From NCBI RefSeq assembly GCF_008630915.1, contig NZ_CP043909.1:868001-932000 (forward strand): a stretch of DNA of 64,000 bases, given 5' to 3'. Position 1 is the stretch's first letter. The number at the start of each line of letters is the position of its first letter. The notes beneath the pieces are model-generated. The model had not been told where the DNA came from. It ran no database searches and worked only from the letters and a program-made list of their open reading frames with translations. A program made the position numbers and the translations under genes. Positions 1-11,021 of the stretch are shown here, in pieces. This DNA is from Acinetobacter suaedae. GTDB lineage: Bacteria > Pseudomonadota > Gammaproteobacteria > Pseudomonadales > Moraxellaceae.

Positions 1-3000
1 ATGGTGTTGACTATGTTGCGATCAACAATGGAGATGGCACATGGACCTTACCAGCAGGCGAATTGCCAGAGTTAACAGATGGTGATTACACCATTACTGT
101 AACGGCAACTGATCCAGCGGGTAACACGACTACAATCGAAGCAGGTTTAACAATCGATACAACAGCACCAGTGGTTGGTCTAGATGATGTGTTAAGCACA
201 CTTCCATCACCAGAGTTAACCGGTACGATTGATGATCCAGAAGCAGAAGTGGTTGTTACTGTAGATGGTGTTGACTATGTTGCGATCAACAATGGAGATG
301 GCACATGGACCTTACCAGCAGGCGAATTGCCAGAGTTAACAGATGGTGATTACACCATTACTGTAACGGCAACTGATCCAGCGGGTAACACGACTACAAT
401 CGAAGCAGGTTTAACAATCGATACAACAGCACCAGTGGTTGGTCTAGATGATGTGTTAAGCACACTTCCATCACCAGAGTTAACCGGTACGATTGATGAT
501 CCAGAAGCAGAAGTGGTTGTTACTGTAGATGGTGTTGACTATGTTGCGATCAACAATGGAGATGGCACATGGACCTTACCAGCAGGCGAATTGCCAGAGT
601 TAGCAGATGGTGATTACACCGTTACTGTGACAGCAACAGACCCAGCAGGTAATACATCGACAGTAGAAGGTAGCTTCGGAATCGATACAACAGCACCAGT
701 GGTTGGTCTAGATGATGTGTTAAGCACACTTCCATCACCAGAGTTAACCGGTACGATTGATGATCCAGAAGCAGAAGTGGTTGTTACTGTAGATGGTGTT
801 GACTATGTTGCGATCAACAATGGAGATGGCACATGGACCTTACCAGCAGGCGAATTGCCAGAGTTAGCAGATGGTGATTACACCGTTACTGTGACAGCAA
901 CAGACCCAGCAGGTAATACATCGACAGTAGAAGGTAGCTTCGGAATCGATACAACAGCACCAGTGGTTGGTCTAGATGATGTGTTAAGCACACTTCCATC
1001 ACCAGAGTTAACCGGTACGATTGATGATCCAGAAGCAGAAGTGGTTGTTACTGTAGATGGTGTTGACTATGTTGCGATCAACAATGGAGATGGCACATGG
1101 ACCTTACCAGCAGGCGAATTGCCAGAGTTAGCAGATGGTGATTACACCGTTACTGTGACAGCAACAGACCCAGCAGGTAATACATCGACAGTAGAAGGTA
1201 GCTTCGGAATCGATACAACAGCACCAGTGGTTGGTCTAGATGATGTGTTAAGCACACTTCCATCACCAGAGTTAACCGGTACGATTGATGATCCAGAAGC
1301 AGAAGTGGTTGTTACTGTAGATGGTGTTGACTATGTTGCGATCAACAATGGAGATGGCACATGGACCTTACCAGCAGGCGAATTGCCAGAGTTAGCAGAT
1401 GGTGATTACACCGTTACTGTGACAGCAACAGACCCAGCAGGTAATACATCGACAGTAGAAGGTAGCTTCGGAATCGATACAACAGCACCAGTGGTTGGTC
1501 TAGATGATGTGTTAAGCACACTTCCATCACCAGAGTTAACCGGTACGATTGATGATCCAGAAGCAGAAGTGGTTGTTACTGTAGATGGTGTTGACTATGT
1601 TGCGATCAACAATGGAGATGGCACATGGACCTTACCAGCAGGCGAATTGCCAGAGTTAGCAGATGGTGATTACACCGTTACTGTGACAGCAACAGACCCA
1701 GCAGGTAATACATCGACAGTAGAAGGTAGCTTCGGAATCGATACAACAGCACCAGTGGTTGGTTTAGATGATGTGTTAAGCACACTTCCATCACCAGAGT
1801 TAACCGGTACGATTGATGATCCAGAAGCAGAAGTGGTTGTTACTGTAGATGGTGTTGACTATGTTGCGATCAACAATGGAGATGGCACATGGACCTTACC
1901 AGCAGGCGAATTGCCAGAGTTAGCAGATGGTGATTACACCGTTACTGTGACAGCAACAGACCCAGCAGGTAATACATCGACAGTAGAAGGTAGCTTCGGA
2001 ATCGATACAACAGCACCAGTGGTTGGTCTAGATGATGTGTTAAGCACACTTCCATCACCAGAGTTAACCGGTACGATTGATGATCCAGAAGCAGAAGTGG
2101 TTGTTACTGTAGATGGTGTTGACTATGTTGCGATCAACAATGGAGATGGCACATGGACCTTACCAGCAGGCGAATTGCCAGAGTTGGCAGATGGTGATTA
2201 CACCGTTACTGTGACAGCAACAGACCCAGCAGGTAATACATCGACAGTAGAAGGTAGCTTCGGAATCGATACAACAGCACCAGTGGTTGGTCTAGATGAT
2301 GTGTTAAGCACACTTCCATCACCAGAGTTAACCGGTACGATTGATGATCCAGAAGCAGAAGTGGTTGTTACTGTAGATGGTGTTGACTATGTTGCGATCA
2401 ACAATGGAGATGGCACATGGACCTTACCAGCAGGCGAATTGCCAGAGTTAGCAGATGGTGATTACACCGTTACTGTGACAGCAACAGACCCAGCAGGTAA
2501 TACATCGACAGTAGAAGGTAGCTTCGGAATCGATACAACAGCACCAGTAGTTGGTCTAGATGATGTGTTAAGCACACTTCCATCACCAGAGTTAACCGGT
2601 ACGATTGATGATCCAGAAGCAGAAGTGGTTGTTACTGTAGATGGTGTTGACTATGTTGCGATCAACAATGGAGATGGCACATGGACCTTACCAGCAGGCG
2701 AATTGCCAGAGTTAACAGATGGTGATTACACCGTTACTGTGACAGCAACAGACCCAGCAGGTAATACATCGACAGTAGAAGGTAGCTTCGGAATCGATAC
2801 AACAGCACCAGTGGTTGGTCTAGATGATGTGTTAAGCACACTTCCATCACCAGAGTTAACCGGTACGATTGATGATCCAGAAGCAGAAGTGGTTGTTACT
2901 GTAGATGGTGTTGACTATGTTGCGATCAACAATGGAGATGGCACATGGACCTTACCAGCAGGCGAATTGCCAGAGTTAGCAGATGGTGATTACACCGTTA

Positions 3001-6000
3001 CTGTGACAGCAACAGACCCAGCAGGTAATACATCGACAGTAGAAGGTAGCTTCGGAATCGATACAACAGCACCAGTGGTTGGTTTAGATGATGTGTTAAG
3101 CACACTTCCATCACCAGAGTTAACCGGTACGATTGATGATCCAGAAGCAGAAGTGGTTGTTACTGTAGATGGTGTTGACTATGTTGCGATCAACAATGGA
3201 GATGGCACATGGACCTTACCAGCAGGCGAATTGCCAGAGTTAGCAGATGGTGATTACACCGTTACTGTGACAGCAACAGACCCAGCAGGTAATACATCGA
3301 CAGTAGAAGGTAGCTTCGGAATCGATACAACAGCACCAGTAGTTGGTCTAGATGATGTGTTAAGCACACTTCCATCACCAGAGTTAACCGGTACGATTGA
3401 TGATCCAGAAGCAGAAGTGGTTGTTACTGTAGATGGTGTTGACTATGTTGCGATCAACAATGGAGATGGCACATGGACCTTACCAGCAGGCGAATTGCCA
3501 GAGTTAACAGATGGTGATTACACCGTTACTGTGACAGCAACAGACCCAGCAGGTAATACATCGACAGTAGAAGGTAGCTTCGGAATCGATACAACAGCAC
3601 CAGTGGTTGGTCTAGATGATGTGTTAAGCACACTTCCATCACCAGAGTTAACCGGTACGATTGATGATCCAGAAGCAGAAGTGGTTGTTACTGTAGATGG
3701 TGTTGACTATGTTGCGATCAACAATGGAGATGGCACATGGACCTTACCAGCAGGCGAATTGCCAGAGTTAGCAGATGGTGATTACACCGTTACTGTGACA
3801 GCAACAGACCCAGCAGGTAATACATCGACAGTAGAAGGTAGCTTCGGAATCGATACAACAGCACCAGTGGTTGGTCTAGATGATGTGTTAAGCACACTTC
3901 CATCACCAGAGTTAACCGGTACGATTGATGATCCAGAAGCAGAAGTGGTTGTTACTGTAGATGGTGTTGACTATGTTGCGATCAACAATGGAGATGGCAC
4001 ATGGACCTTACCAGCAGGCGAATTGCCAGAGTTAACAGATGGTGATTACACCGTTACTGTGACAGCAACAGACCCAGCAGGTAATACATCGACAGTAGAA
4101 GGTAGCTTCGGAATCGATACAACAGCACCAGTGGTTGGTCTAGATGATGTGTTAAGCACACTTCCATCACCAGAGTTAACCGGTACGATTGATGATCCAG
4201 AAGCAGAAGTGGTTGTTACTGTAGATGGTGTTGACTATGTTGCGATCAACAATGGAGATGGCACATGGACCTTACCAGCAGGCGAATTGCCAGAGTTGGC
4301 AGATGGTGATTACACCGTTACTGTGACAGCAACAGACCCAGCAGGTAATACATCGACAGTAGAAGGTAGCTTCGGAATCGATACAACAGCACCAGTAGTT
4401 GGTCTAGATGATGTGTTAAGCACACTTCCATCACCAGAGTTAACCGGTACGATTGATGATCCAGAAGCAGAAGTGGTTGTTACTGTAGATGGTGTTGACT
4501 ATGTTGCGATCAACAATGGAGATGGCACATGGACCTTACCAGCAGGCGAATTGCCAGAGTTAGCAGATGGTGATTACACCGTTACTGTGACAGCAACAGA
4601 CCCAGCAGGTAATACATCGACAGTAGAAGGTAGCTTCGGAATCGATACAACAGCACCAGTGGTTGGTCTAGATGATGTGTTAAGCACACTTCCATCACCA
4701 GAGTTAACCGGTACGATTGATGATCCAGAAGCAGAAGTGGTTGTTACTGTAGATGGTGTTGACTATGTTGCGATCAACAATGGAGATGGCACATGGACCT
4801 TACCAGCAGGCGAATTGCCAGAGTTAGCAGATGGTGATTACACCGTTACTGTGACAGCAACAGACCCAGCAGGTAATACATCGACAGTAGAAGGTAGCTT
4901 CGGAATCGATACAACAGCACCAGTGGTTGGTTTAGATGATGTGTTAAGCACACTTCCATCACCAGAGTTAACCGGTACGATTGATGATCCAGAAGCAGAA
5001 GTGGTTGTTACTGTAGATGGTGTTGACTATGTTGCGATCAACAATGGAGATGGCACATGGACCTTACCAGCAGGCGAATTGCCAGAGTTAGCAGATGGTG
5101 ATTACACCGTTACTGTGACAGCAACAGACCCAGCAGGTAATACATCGACAGTAGAAGGTAGCTTCGGAATCGATACAACAGCACCAGTAGTTGGTCTAGA
5201 TGATGTGTTAAGCACACTTCCATCACCAGAGTTAACCGGTACGATTGATGATCCAGAAGCAGAAGTGGTTGTTACTGTAGATGGTGTTGACTATGTTGCG
5301 ATCAACAATGGAGATGGCACATGGACCTTACCAGCAGGCGAATTGCCAGAGTTAACAGATGGTGATTACACCGTTACTGTGACAGCAACAGACCCAGCAG
5401 GTAATACATCGACAGTAGAAGGTAGCTTCGGAATCGATACAACAGCACCAGTGGTTGGTCTAGATGATGTGTTAAGCACACTTCCATCACCAGAGTTAAC
5501 CGGTACGATTGATGATCCAGAAGCAGAAGTGGTTGTTACTGTAGATGGTGTTGACTATGTTGCGATCAACAATGGAGATGGCACATGGACCTTACCAGCA
5601 GGCGAATTGCCAGAGTTGGCAGATGGTGATTACACCGTTACTGTGACAGCAACAGACCCAGCAGGTAATACATCGACAGTAGAAGGTAGCTTCGGAATCG
5701 ATACAACAGCACCAGTGGTTGGTCTAGATGATGTGTTAAGCACACTTCCATCACCAGAGTTAACCGGTACGATTGATGATCCAGAAGCAGAAGTGGTTGT
5801 TACTGTAGATGGTGTTGACTATGTTGCGATCAACAATGGAGATGGCACATGGACCTTACCAGCAGGCGAATTGCCAGAGTTAGCAGATGGTGATTACACC
5901 GTTACTGTGACAGCAACAGACCCAGCAGGTAATACATCGACAGTAGAAGGTAGCTTCGGAATCGATACAACAGCACCAGTAGTTGGTCTAGATGATGTGT

Positions 6001-9000
6001 TAAGCACACTTCCATCACCAGAGTTAACCGGTACGATTGATGATCCAGAAGCAGAAGTGGTTGTTACTGTAGATGGTGTTGACTATGTTGCGATCAACAA
6101 TGGAGATGGCACATGGACCTTACCAGCAGGCGAATTGCCAGAGTTAACAGATGGTGATTACACCATTACTGTAACGGCAACTGATCCAGCGGGTAACACG
6201 ACTACAATCGAAGCAGGTTTAACAATCGATACAACAGCACCAGTGGTTGGTCTAGATGATGTGTTAAGCACACTTCCATCACCAGAGTTAACCGGTACGA
6301 TTGATGATCCAGAAGCAGAAGTGGTTGTTACTGTAGATGGTGTTGACTATGTTGCGATCAACAATGGAGATGGCACATGGACCTTACCAGCAGGCGAATT
6401 GCCAGAGTTAGCAGATGGTGATTACACCGTTACTGTGACAGCAACAGACCCAGCAGGTAATACATCGACAGTAGAAGGTAGCTTCGGAATCGATACAACA
6501 GCACCAGTAGTTGGTCTAGATGATGTGTTAAGCACACTTCCATCACCAGAGTTAACCGGTACGATTGATGATCCAGAAGCAGAAGTGGTTGTTACTGTAG
6601 ATGGTGTTGACTATGTTGCGATCAACAATGGAGATGGCACATGGACCTTACCAGCAGGCGAATTGCCAGAGTTAGCAGATGGTGATTACACCGTTACTGT
6701 GACAGCAACAGACCCAGCAGGTAATACATCGACAGTAGAAGGTAGCTTCGGAATCGATACAACAGCACCAGTGGTTGGTCTAGATGATGTGTTAAGCACA
6801 CTTCCATCACCAGAGTTAACCGGTACGATTGATGATCCAGAAGCAGAAGTGGTTGTTACTGTAGATGGTGTTGACTATGTTGCGATCAACAATGGAGATG
6901 GCACATGGACCTTACCAGCAGGCGAATTGCCAGAGTTAGCAGATGGTGATTACACCGTTACTGTGACAGCAACAGACCCAGCAGGTAATACATCGACAGT
7001 AGAAGGTAGCTTCGGAATCGATACAACAGCACCAGTGGTTGGTCTAGATGATGTGTTAAGCACACTTCCATCACCAGAGTTAACCGGTACGATTGATGAT
7101 CCAGAAGCAGAAGTGGTTGTTACTGTAGATGGTGTTGACTATGTTGCGATCAACAATGGAGATGGCACATGGACCTTACCAGCAGGCGAATTGCCAGAGT
7201 TAACAGATGGTGATTACACCATTACTGTAACGGCAACTGATCCAGCGGGTAATGTTGGTACAGCTCAAGCAAATCTGAATATCGATACATCAATTCCAAT
7301 TGTCGCATTTGATAATGTTGATGATGCCTTTGTAAATGCTCTGCCTTTACAAGTAGGTGATGATATTTCTGTTGGTAGTCATACTTATTTAGCACTTGCT
7401 TCCTTAGCAGGTCTAAATCTACAACTTGGATCAGCAGGTATTGGCTTCAATATAGATGAAGGTCATACAGGTGATATGACATTCAACTACAGTGCATTGA
7501 TCAGTGCAGATGCATTAGCTGATTATGTACTTGTTCTTCAGAAGTTTGATGAAGCGACAGGACAATGGACTGCAGTTACAGGTCCAGGTGAAGCTGATCT
7601 ATTAAGCTTGTCATTGTTCGGCGGTACAACAGTCACTGTTGATGGATTGGAAGCTGGTCAATACCGTGCCTTCATGGCCTTTGATGGATTACTTGGCGTT
7701 GGATTGCTAGGTACGTTATCTGGAAGCATGGATCTTTATGACCCTTCACAAATTGGAGGCTATGAAGTCGTCGCTGCTGAAGGTAATGTAATTACTGATG
7801 AAGGTATCAATGGCGAAACAGACATTATCACTGATACAACTGTTGTTAGTGTTGTGAATGGTGTTGAAGTTGTTGAAGGTGGAACAACCATAGAAGGTAC
7901 ATATGGTACCTTGGTGATCCATCCAGATGGTAGCTATACCTATACACCATTTGATGGTGATGCAGGTTTAGGTCAAGTGGATCAATTCGCTTATACCTTA
8001 CTTGATCCAGTAACAGGGCATACTGCTAGTGCAACCTTGTATCTACATATAGATAGTTACGATGTAGATATGATCTGGAACCCAGCAGATCCATCACAAC
8101 CTGCAACTGTAGACATTGTTGCGAGTGATGACCTTAATGTTGCAGAGATCAACCCACAAGCGTTGCTTGTTGGCGATGATGTTGATGCAGGAAGCCATAC
8201 TTACTTATTACTTACTTCTCTAGCAGGTCTAGATTTACAAGTAGGTTCAGCAGGTATTAGCTTCAACATTGATGAAGGTCATTCAGGTGATATGACATTC
8301 AACTACAGTGCATTGATTAGTGGTGATGCATTAGCAGACTACGTACTGTGCATTCAGAAGTTTGATGAAGCAACAGGACAGTGGACTTCGATTACAGGTC
8401 CAGGTGAAGCTGATCTGTTAAGCTTGTCATTGTTCGGTGGTACAACAGTCACTGTTGATGGATTGGAAGCTGGTCAATACCGTGCCTTCATGACCTTTGA
8501 TGGATTACTTGGTGCTGGCTTATTAGGTACCTTGTCTGCAACAATGGATGTTTATGACCTATCACAAATTGGTGGTTATGAAGTTGTTGCAGCGTCAGGT
8601 AATGTCATCACTGATGTAGGTATCGATGGCAATACGGATGTAGCAACACCGTTTACTACAGTAAGCAGTGTGAATGGCGTGGCAGTTACTGCAGGCGGAA
8701 CAACCATAGAAGGTACATATGGTACCTTGGTGATTCAGCCGAATGGTAGCTATACCTATACACCATTCAATGATAGTGAAGGCTTAGGTCAAGTGGATCA
8801 ATTCACTTACACCTTGTCTGATCCTATCGGTGGAGCAAATGCAGCGACTGGTACCTTGTACTTCCATATCGATAGTAGTGCTGTGGATATGACTTGGAAC
8901 CCAGCAGATCCATCACAACCTGCAACTGTAGACATTGTTGCGAGTGATGACCTTAATGTTGCAGAGATCAACCCACAAGCGTTGCTTGTTGGCGATGATG

Positions 9001-10916
9001 TTGATGCAGGAAGCCATACTTACTTATTACTTACTTCTCTAGCAGGTCTAGATTTACAAGTAGGTTCAGCAGGTATTAGCTTCAACATTGATGAAGGTCA
9101 TTCAGGTGATATGACATTCAACTACAGTGCATTGATTAGTGGTGATGCATTAGCAGACTACGTACTGTGCATTCAGAAGTTTGATGAAGCAACAGGACAG
9201 TGGACTTCGATTACAGGTCCAGGTGAAGCTGATCTGTTAAGCTTGTCATTGTTCGGTGGTACAACAGTCACTGTTGATGGATTGGAAGCTGGTCAATACC
9301 GTGCCTTCATGGCCTTTGATGGATTACTTGGTGTTGGCTTATTGGGTACCTTATCTGCAACAATGGATGTTTATGACCTATCACAAATTGGTGGTTATGA
9401 AGTTGTTGCAGCGTCAGGTAATGTCATCACTGATGTAGGTATCGATGGTAATGCAGATGTAGCAACACCGTTTACCACAGTAAGCAGTGTGAATGGCGTG
9501 GCAGTTACTGCAGGCGGAACAACCATAGAAGGTACATATGGTACCTTGGTGATTCAGCCGAATGGTAGCTATACCTATACACCATTCAATGATAGTGAAG
9601 GCTTAGGTCAAGTGGATCAATTCACTTACACCTTATCTGATCCTATCGGTGGAGCAAATGCAGCGACTGGTACCTTGTACTTCCATATCGATAGTAGTGC
9701 TGTGGATATGACTTGGAACCCAGCAGATCCATCACAACCTGCAACATTTACATTTGTTGCAACAGATGATCTTGATACATCATCACTCGTGATGGTGAAT
9801 GAAGTAGATGATAATTACTTTAATGCATCTTCTTCACTCGTTGGTCTCTTAGGTACTACACAGACCTACACTTCAGGCACATTCACATTAGATTCTAATA
9901 TGGATGCCTCTGGATTGATTACAGTGAACTCTCTGGCTACAGCTGGAAGTGCTACGATTAACTTGAATTTGCAAATCCAAAATCCAAATGGTACTTGGAC
10001 AACAGTCGCAAATGATAGTTTCTCTGGCTTAATCTCGTTGCTTGGAACATTGGCATCACTCGATCTATCAACTTTAGATCTAGCTGCTGGAACGTATCGT
10101 GTACAGACAACATTGCAACAACCATTATTAGGTGGATTGGCTGCATTGGTTGGTGTCAATACAGACGTTAATGTTACTTATCTCGATCAATATGTAGTAT
10201 CGAACACTATTGAAGCGGAAGGTAATATTTTCGGAAATGATTCAACTGGTTCTACGTTCACGAAACTACAAGTAACAGATGCAAATGGTGATGTAATTGA
10301 TGTTTCTTACGGCACAATTATCCAAGGTCTACATGGTAGCCTCGTGATTAGTGCAAATGGAGATTATAGCTATACACCATCTTCTAGTACTGGTGGTGGT
10401 AGTGAAAGCTTCAGTTATACATTGACTCACTTGAATGGTGAAACTGTAACAGCAACATTGAATATCAATGTTGGTTACACAATCCAAGGTAGTGCTGGCA
10501 ATGACATCATTACCGATAGTGCTGGTGATGATCTGATCCATGCTGGAGCAGGTAATGATACGATCAATACTGCAAATGGTGGTTCAGATACATTAATCTT
10601 TGATCTGTTAAATGCTACAAATGGCACTGGTGGAAATGGTCATGACACATGGTTCAACTTCCATGTTGGAGATACTGCCACTGATAGTGAAGCTGATAAG
10701 ATCGATATTAGTGATCTATTAATTGGTTACACTGGAGATGGTAGCGCAGCTTCCCTCAGCGCTTATGTAAATGTAAGCTTTGATGGTACAGATACAATCA
10801 TTAGCATAGATCGTGATGGTGGTGCTGGAGTACATAGCTCTACAGAACTTCTTACATTGAAAAATGTAGATACGTCTCTAGAAGAGTTATTACAAAACAA
10901 CCAACTCTTGTTCTAA
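1..10916 (+). CDS. Giant Bap/LapA-type repeat adhesin, 5' truncated by the window
   Basis: The reading frame is open from base 3, so the true start lies upstream; about 3637 residues are visible. The order is 27 full Ig-like repeats of 88 residues (core DTTAPVVGLDDVLSTLPSP, ending near base 7252), then three related ~273-residue modules containing SFNIDEGHSGDMTFNYSAL and GTYGTLVIQPNGSYTYTPF, then a further domain. The tail has RTX-like GNDII and GAGNDTI turns and a VCA0849-like C-terminal region (DTLIFDLL, DKIDISDLLIGY) ending in LLF. Proteins of this architecture are exported by a type I system and tether cells in biofilms; the Asp-rich repeats probably bind calcium. No type I secretion genes are visible, so they lie upstream or elsewhere. 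GC is higher than in the downstream island. Family assignment is sure; the exact name (Bap, BapA or LapA-like) is not. Confidence 0.93.
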   Translation, partial: GVDYVAINNGDGTWTLPAGELPELTDGDYTITVTATDPAGNTTTIEAGLTIDTTAPVVGLDDVLSTLPSPELTGTIDDPEAEVVVTVDGVDYVAINNGDGTWTLPAGELPELTDGDYTITVTATDPAGNTTTIEAGLTIDTTAPVVGLDDVLSTLPSPELTGTIDDPEAEVVVTVDGVDYVAINNGDGTWTLPAGELPELADGDYTVTVTATDPAGNTSTVEGSFGIDTTAPVVGLDDVLSTLPSPELTGTIDDPEAEVVVTVDGVDYVAINNGDGTWTLPAGELPELADGDYTVTVTATDPAGNTSTVEGSFGIDTTAPVVGLDDVLSTLPSPELTGTIDDPEAEVVVTVDGVDYVAINNGDGTWTLPAGELPELADGDYTVTVTATDPAGNTSTVEGSFGIDTTAPVVGLDDVLSTLPSPELTGTIDDPEAEVVVTVDGVDYVAINNGDGTWTLPAGELPELADGDYTVTVTATDPAGNTSTVEGSFGIDTTAPVVGLDDVLSTLPSPELTGTIDDPEAEVVVTVDGVDYVAINNGDGTWTLPAGELPELADGDYTVTVTATDPAGNTSTVEGSFGIDTTAPVVGLDDVLSTLPSPELTGTIDDPEAEVVVTVDGVDYVAINNGDGTWTLPAGELPELADGDYTVTVTATDPAGNTSTVEGSFGIDTTAPVVGLDDVLSTLPSPELTGTIDDPEAEVVVTVDGVDYVAINNGDGTWTLPAGELPELADGDYTVTVTATDPAGNTSTVEGSFGIDTTAPVVGLDDVLSTLPSPELTGTIDDPEAEVVVTVDGVDYVAINNGDGTWTLPAGELPELADGDYTVTVTATDPAGNTSTVEGSFGIDTTAPVVGLDDVLSTLPSPELTGTIDDPEAEVVVTVDGVDYVAINNGDGTWTLPAGELPELTDGDYTVTVTATDPAGNTSTVEGSFGIDTTAPVVGLDDVLSTLPSPELTGTIDDPEAEVVVTVDGVDYVAINNGDGTWTLPAGELPELADGDYTVTVTATDPAGNTSTVEGSFGIDTTAPVVGLDDVLSTLPSPELTGTIDDPEAEVVVTVDGVDYVAINNGDGTWTLPAGELPELADGDYTVTVTATDPAGNTSTVEGSFGIDTTAPVVGLDDVLSTLPSPELTGTIDDPEAEVVVTVDGVDYVAINNGDGTWTLPAGELPELTDGDYTVTVTATDPAGNTSTVEGSFGIDTTAPVVGLDDVLSTLPSPELTGTIDDPEAEVVVTVDGVDYVAINNGDGTWTLPAGELPELADGDYTVTVTATDPAGNTSTVEGSFGIDTTAPVVGLDDVLSTLPSPELTGTIDDPEAEVVVTVDGVDYVAINNGDGTWTLPAGELPELTDGDYTVTVTATDPAGNTSTVEGSFGIDTTAPVVGLDDVLSTLPSPELTGTIDDPEAEVVVTVDGVDYVAINNGDGTWTLPAGELPELADGDYTVTVTATDPAGNTSTVEGSFGIDTTAPVVGLDDVLSTLPSPELTGTIDDPEAEVVVTVDGVDYVAINNGDGTWTLPAGELPELADGDYTVTVTATDPAGNTSTVEGSFGIDTTAPVVGLDDVLSTLPSPELTGTIDDPEAEVVVTVDGVDYVAINNGDGTWTLPAGELPELADGDYTVTVTATDPAGNTSTVEGSFGIDTTAPVVGLDDVLSTLPSPELTGTIDDPEAEVVVTVDGVDYVAINNGDGTWTLPAGELPELADGDYTVTVTATDPAGNTSTVEGSFGIDTTAPVVGLDDVLSTLPSPELTGTIDDPEAEVVVTVDGVDYVAINNGDGTWTLPAGELPELTDGDYTVTVTATDPAGNTSTVEGSFGIDTTAPVVGLDDVLSTLPSPELTGTIDDPEAEVVVTVDGVDYVAINNGDGTWTLPAGELPELADGDYTVTVTATDPAGNTSTVEGSFGIDTTAPVVGLDDVLSTLPSPELTGTIDDPEAEVVVTVDGVDYVAINNGDGTWTLPAGELPELADGDYTVTVTATDPAGNTSTVEGSFGIDTTAPVVGLDDVLSTLPSPELTGTIDDPEAEVVVTVDGVDYVAINNGDGTWTLPAGELPELTDGDYTITVTATDPAGNTTTIEAGLTIDTTAPVVGLDDVLSTLPSPELTGTIDDPEAEVVVTVDGVDYVAINNGDGTWTLPAGELPELADGDYTVTVTATDPAGNTSTVEGSFGIDTTAPVVGLDDVLSTLPSPELTGTIDDPEAEVVVTVDGVDYVAINNGDGTWTLPAGELPELADGDYTVTVTATDPAGNTSTVEGSFGIDTTAPVVGLDDVLSTLPSPELTGTIDDPEAEVVVTVDGVDYVAINNGDGTWTLPAGELPELADGDYTVTVTATDPAGNTSTVEGSFGIDTTAPVVGLDDVLSTLPSPELTGTIDDPEAEVVVTVDGVDYVAINNGDGTWTLPAGELPELTDGDYTITVTATDPAGNVGTAQANLNIDTSIPIVAFDNVDDAFVNALPLQVGDDISVGSHTYLALASLAGLNLQLGSAGIGFNIDEGHTGDMTFNYSALISADALADYVLVLQKFDEATGQWTAVTGPGEADLLSLSLFGGTTVTVDGLEAGQYRAFMAFDGLLGVGLLGTLSGSMDLYDPSQIGGYEVVAAEGNVITDEGINGETDIITDTTVVSVVNGVEVVEGGTTIEGTYGTLVIHPDGSYTYTPFDGDAGLGQVDQFAYTLLDPVTGHTASATLYLHIDSYDVDMIWNPADPSQPATVDIVASDDLNVAEINPQALLVGDDVDAGSHTYLLLTSLAGLDLQVGSAGISFNIDEGHSGDMTFNYSALISGDALADYVLCIQKFDEATGQWTSITGPGEADLLSLSLFGGTTVTVDGLEAGQYRAFMTFDGLLGAGLLGTLSATMDVYDLSQIGGYEVVAASGNVITDVGIDGNTDVATPFTTVSSVNGVAVTAGGTTIEGTYGTLVIQPNGSYTYTPFNDSEGLGQVDQFTYTLSDPIGGANAATGTLYFHIDSSAVDMTWNPADPSQPATVDIVASDDLNVAEINPQALLVGDDVDAGSHTYLLLTSLAGLDLQVGSAGISFNIDEGHSGDMTFNYSALISGDALADYVLCIQKFDEATGQWTSITGPGEADLLSLSLFGGTTVTVDGLEAGQYRAFMAFDGLLGVGLLGTLSATMDVYDLSQIGGYEVVAASGNVITDVGIDGNADVATPFTTVSSVNGVAVTAGGTTIEGTYGTLVIQPNGSYTYTPFNDSEGLGQVDQFTYTLSDPIGGANAATGTLYFHIDSSAVDMTWNPADPSQPATFTFVATDDLDTSSLVMVNEVDDNYFNASSSLVGLLGTTQTYTSGTFTLDSNMDASGLITVNSLATAGSATINLNLQIQNPNGTWTTVANDSFSGLISLLGTLASLDLSTLDLAAGTYRVQTTLQQPLLGGLAALVGVNTDVNVTYLDQYVVSNTIEAEGNIFGNDSTGSTFTKLQVTDANGDVIDVSYGTIIQGLHGSLVISANGDYSYTPSSSTGGGSESFSYTLTHLNGETVTATLNINVGYTIQGSAGNDIITDSAGDDLIHAGAGNDTINTANGGSDTLIFDLLNATNGTGGNGHDTWFNFHVGDTATDSEADKIDISDLLIGYTGDGSAASLSAYVNVSFDGTDTIISIDRDGGAGVHSSTELLTLKNVDTSLEELLQNNQLLF
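3..7252. repeat. Tandem array of 264-bp units (27 full copies plus a partial)
   Basis: The motif coding for PVVGLDD recurs every 264 bases, at 171, 435, 699 and so on to 7035. Copies differ at only a few positions: gtg/gta and ggtcta/ggttta at the unit start, ttagca/ttggca/ttaaca before the DGDYT segment, and two tail types. The rarer tail (TTTIEAGLTI) is in the units starting at 171 and 5979 and in the partial first unit. The other units carry NTSTVEGSFGI, and the last unit leaves the pattern after PAGN. Confidence 0.97.
7293..9746. repeat. Three tandem ~819-bp modules in the adhesin 3' region
   Basis: The second and third modules (about 8109-8927 and 8928-9746) are offset by exactly 819 bases and nearly identical. 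The first (about 7293-8108) is a more diverged relative. This is a second, independent amplification scale within the same gene. Confidence 0.9.
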
Positions 10917-10930
10917 TCTAGGTTGAGAAA

Positions 10931-10957
10931 AAAAGAGAGCTTTAGAGCTCTCTTTTT
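10931..10957 (+). terminator. Rho-independent terminator of the adhesin gene
   Basis: An 11-bp perfect stem (10931-10941 with 10946-10956) around a ttag loop runs into a T-tract, 15 bases after the stop codon. Confidence 0.9.
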
Positions 10958-11021
10958 TTATTAAATAAGTAAATACACATATTCAAATAAAAGTTATATG
11001 CTATATTTTGTGGCAGGATAA

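Noticed and set aside
3..7252. CRISPR-like spaced repeats
   Set aside because: The 264-base units are contiguous, in frame and coding; there are no short repeats with unique spacers.
9866..10159. Minus-strand open frame opposite the adhesin
   Set aside because: It is a shadow of a repeat-rich, Thr/Asp-biased coding strand and has no motif or ribosome site of its own.
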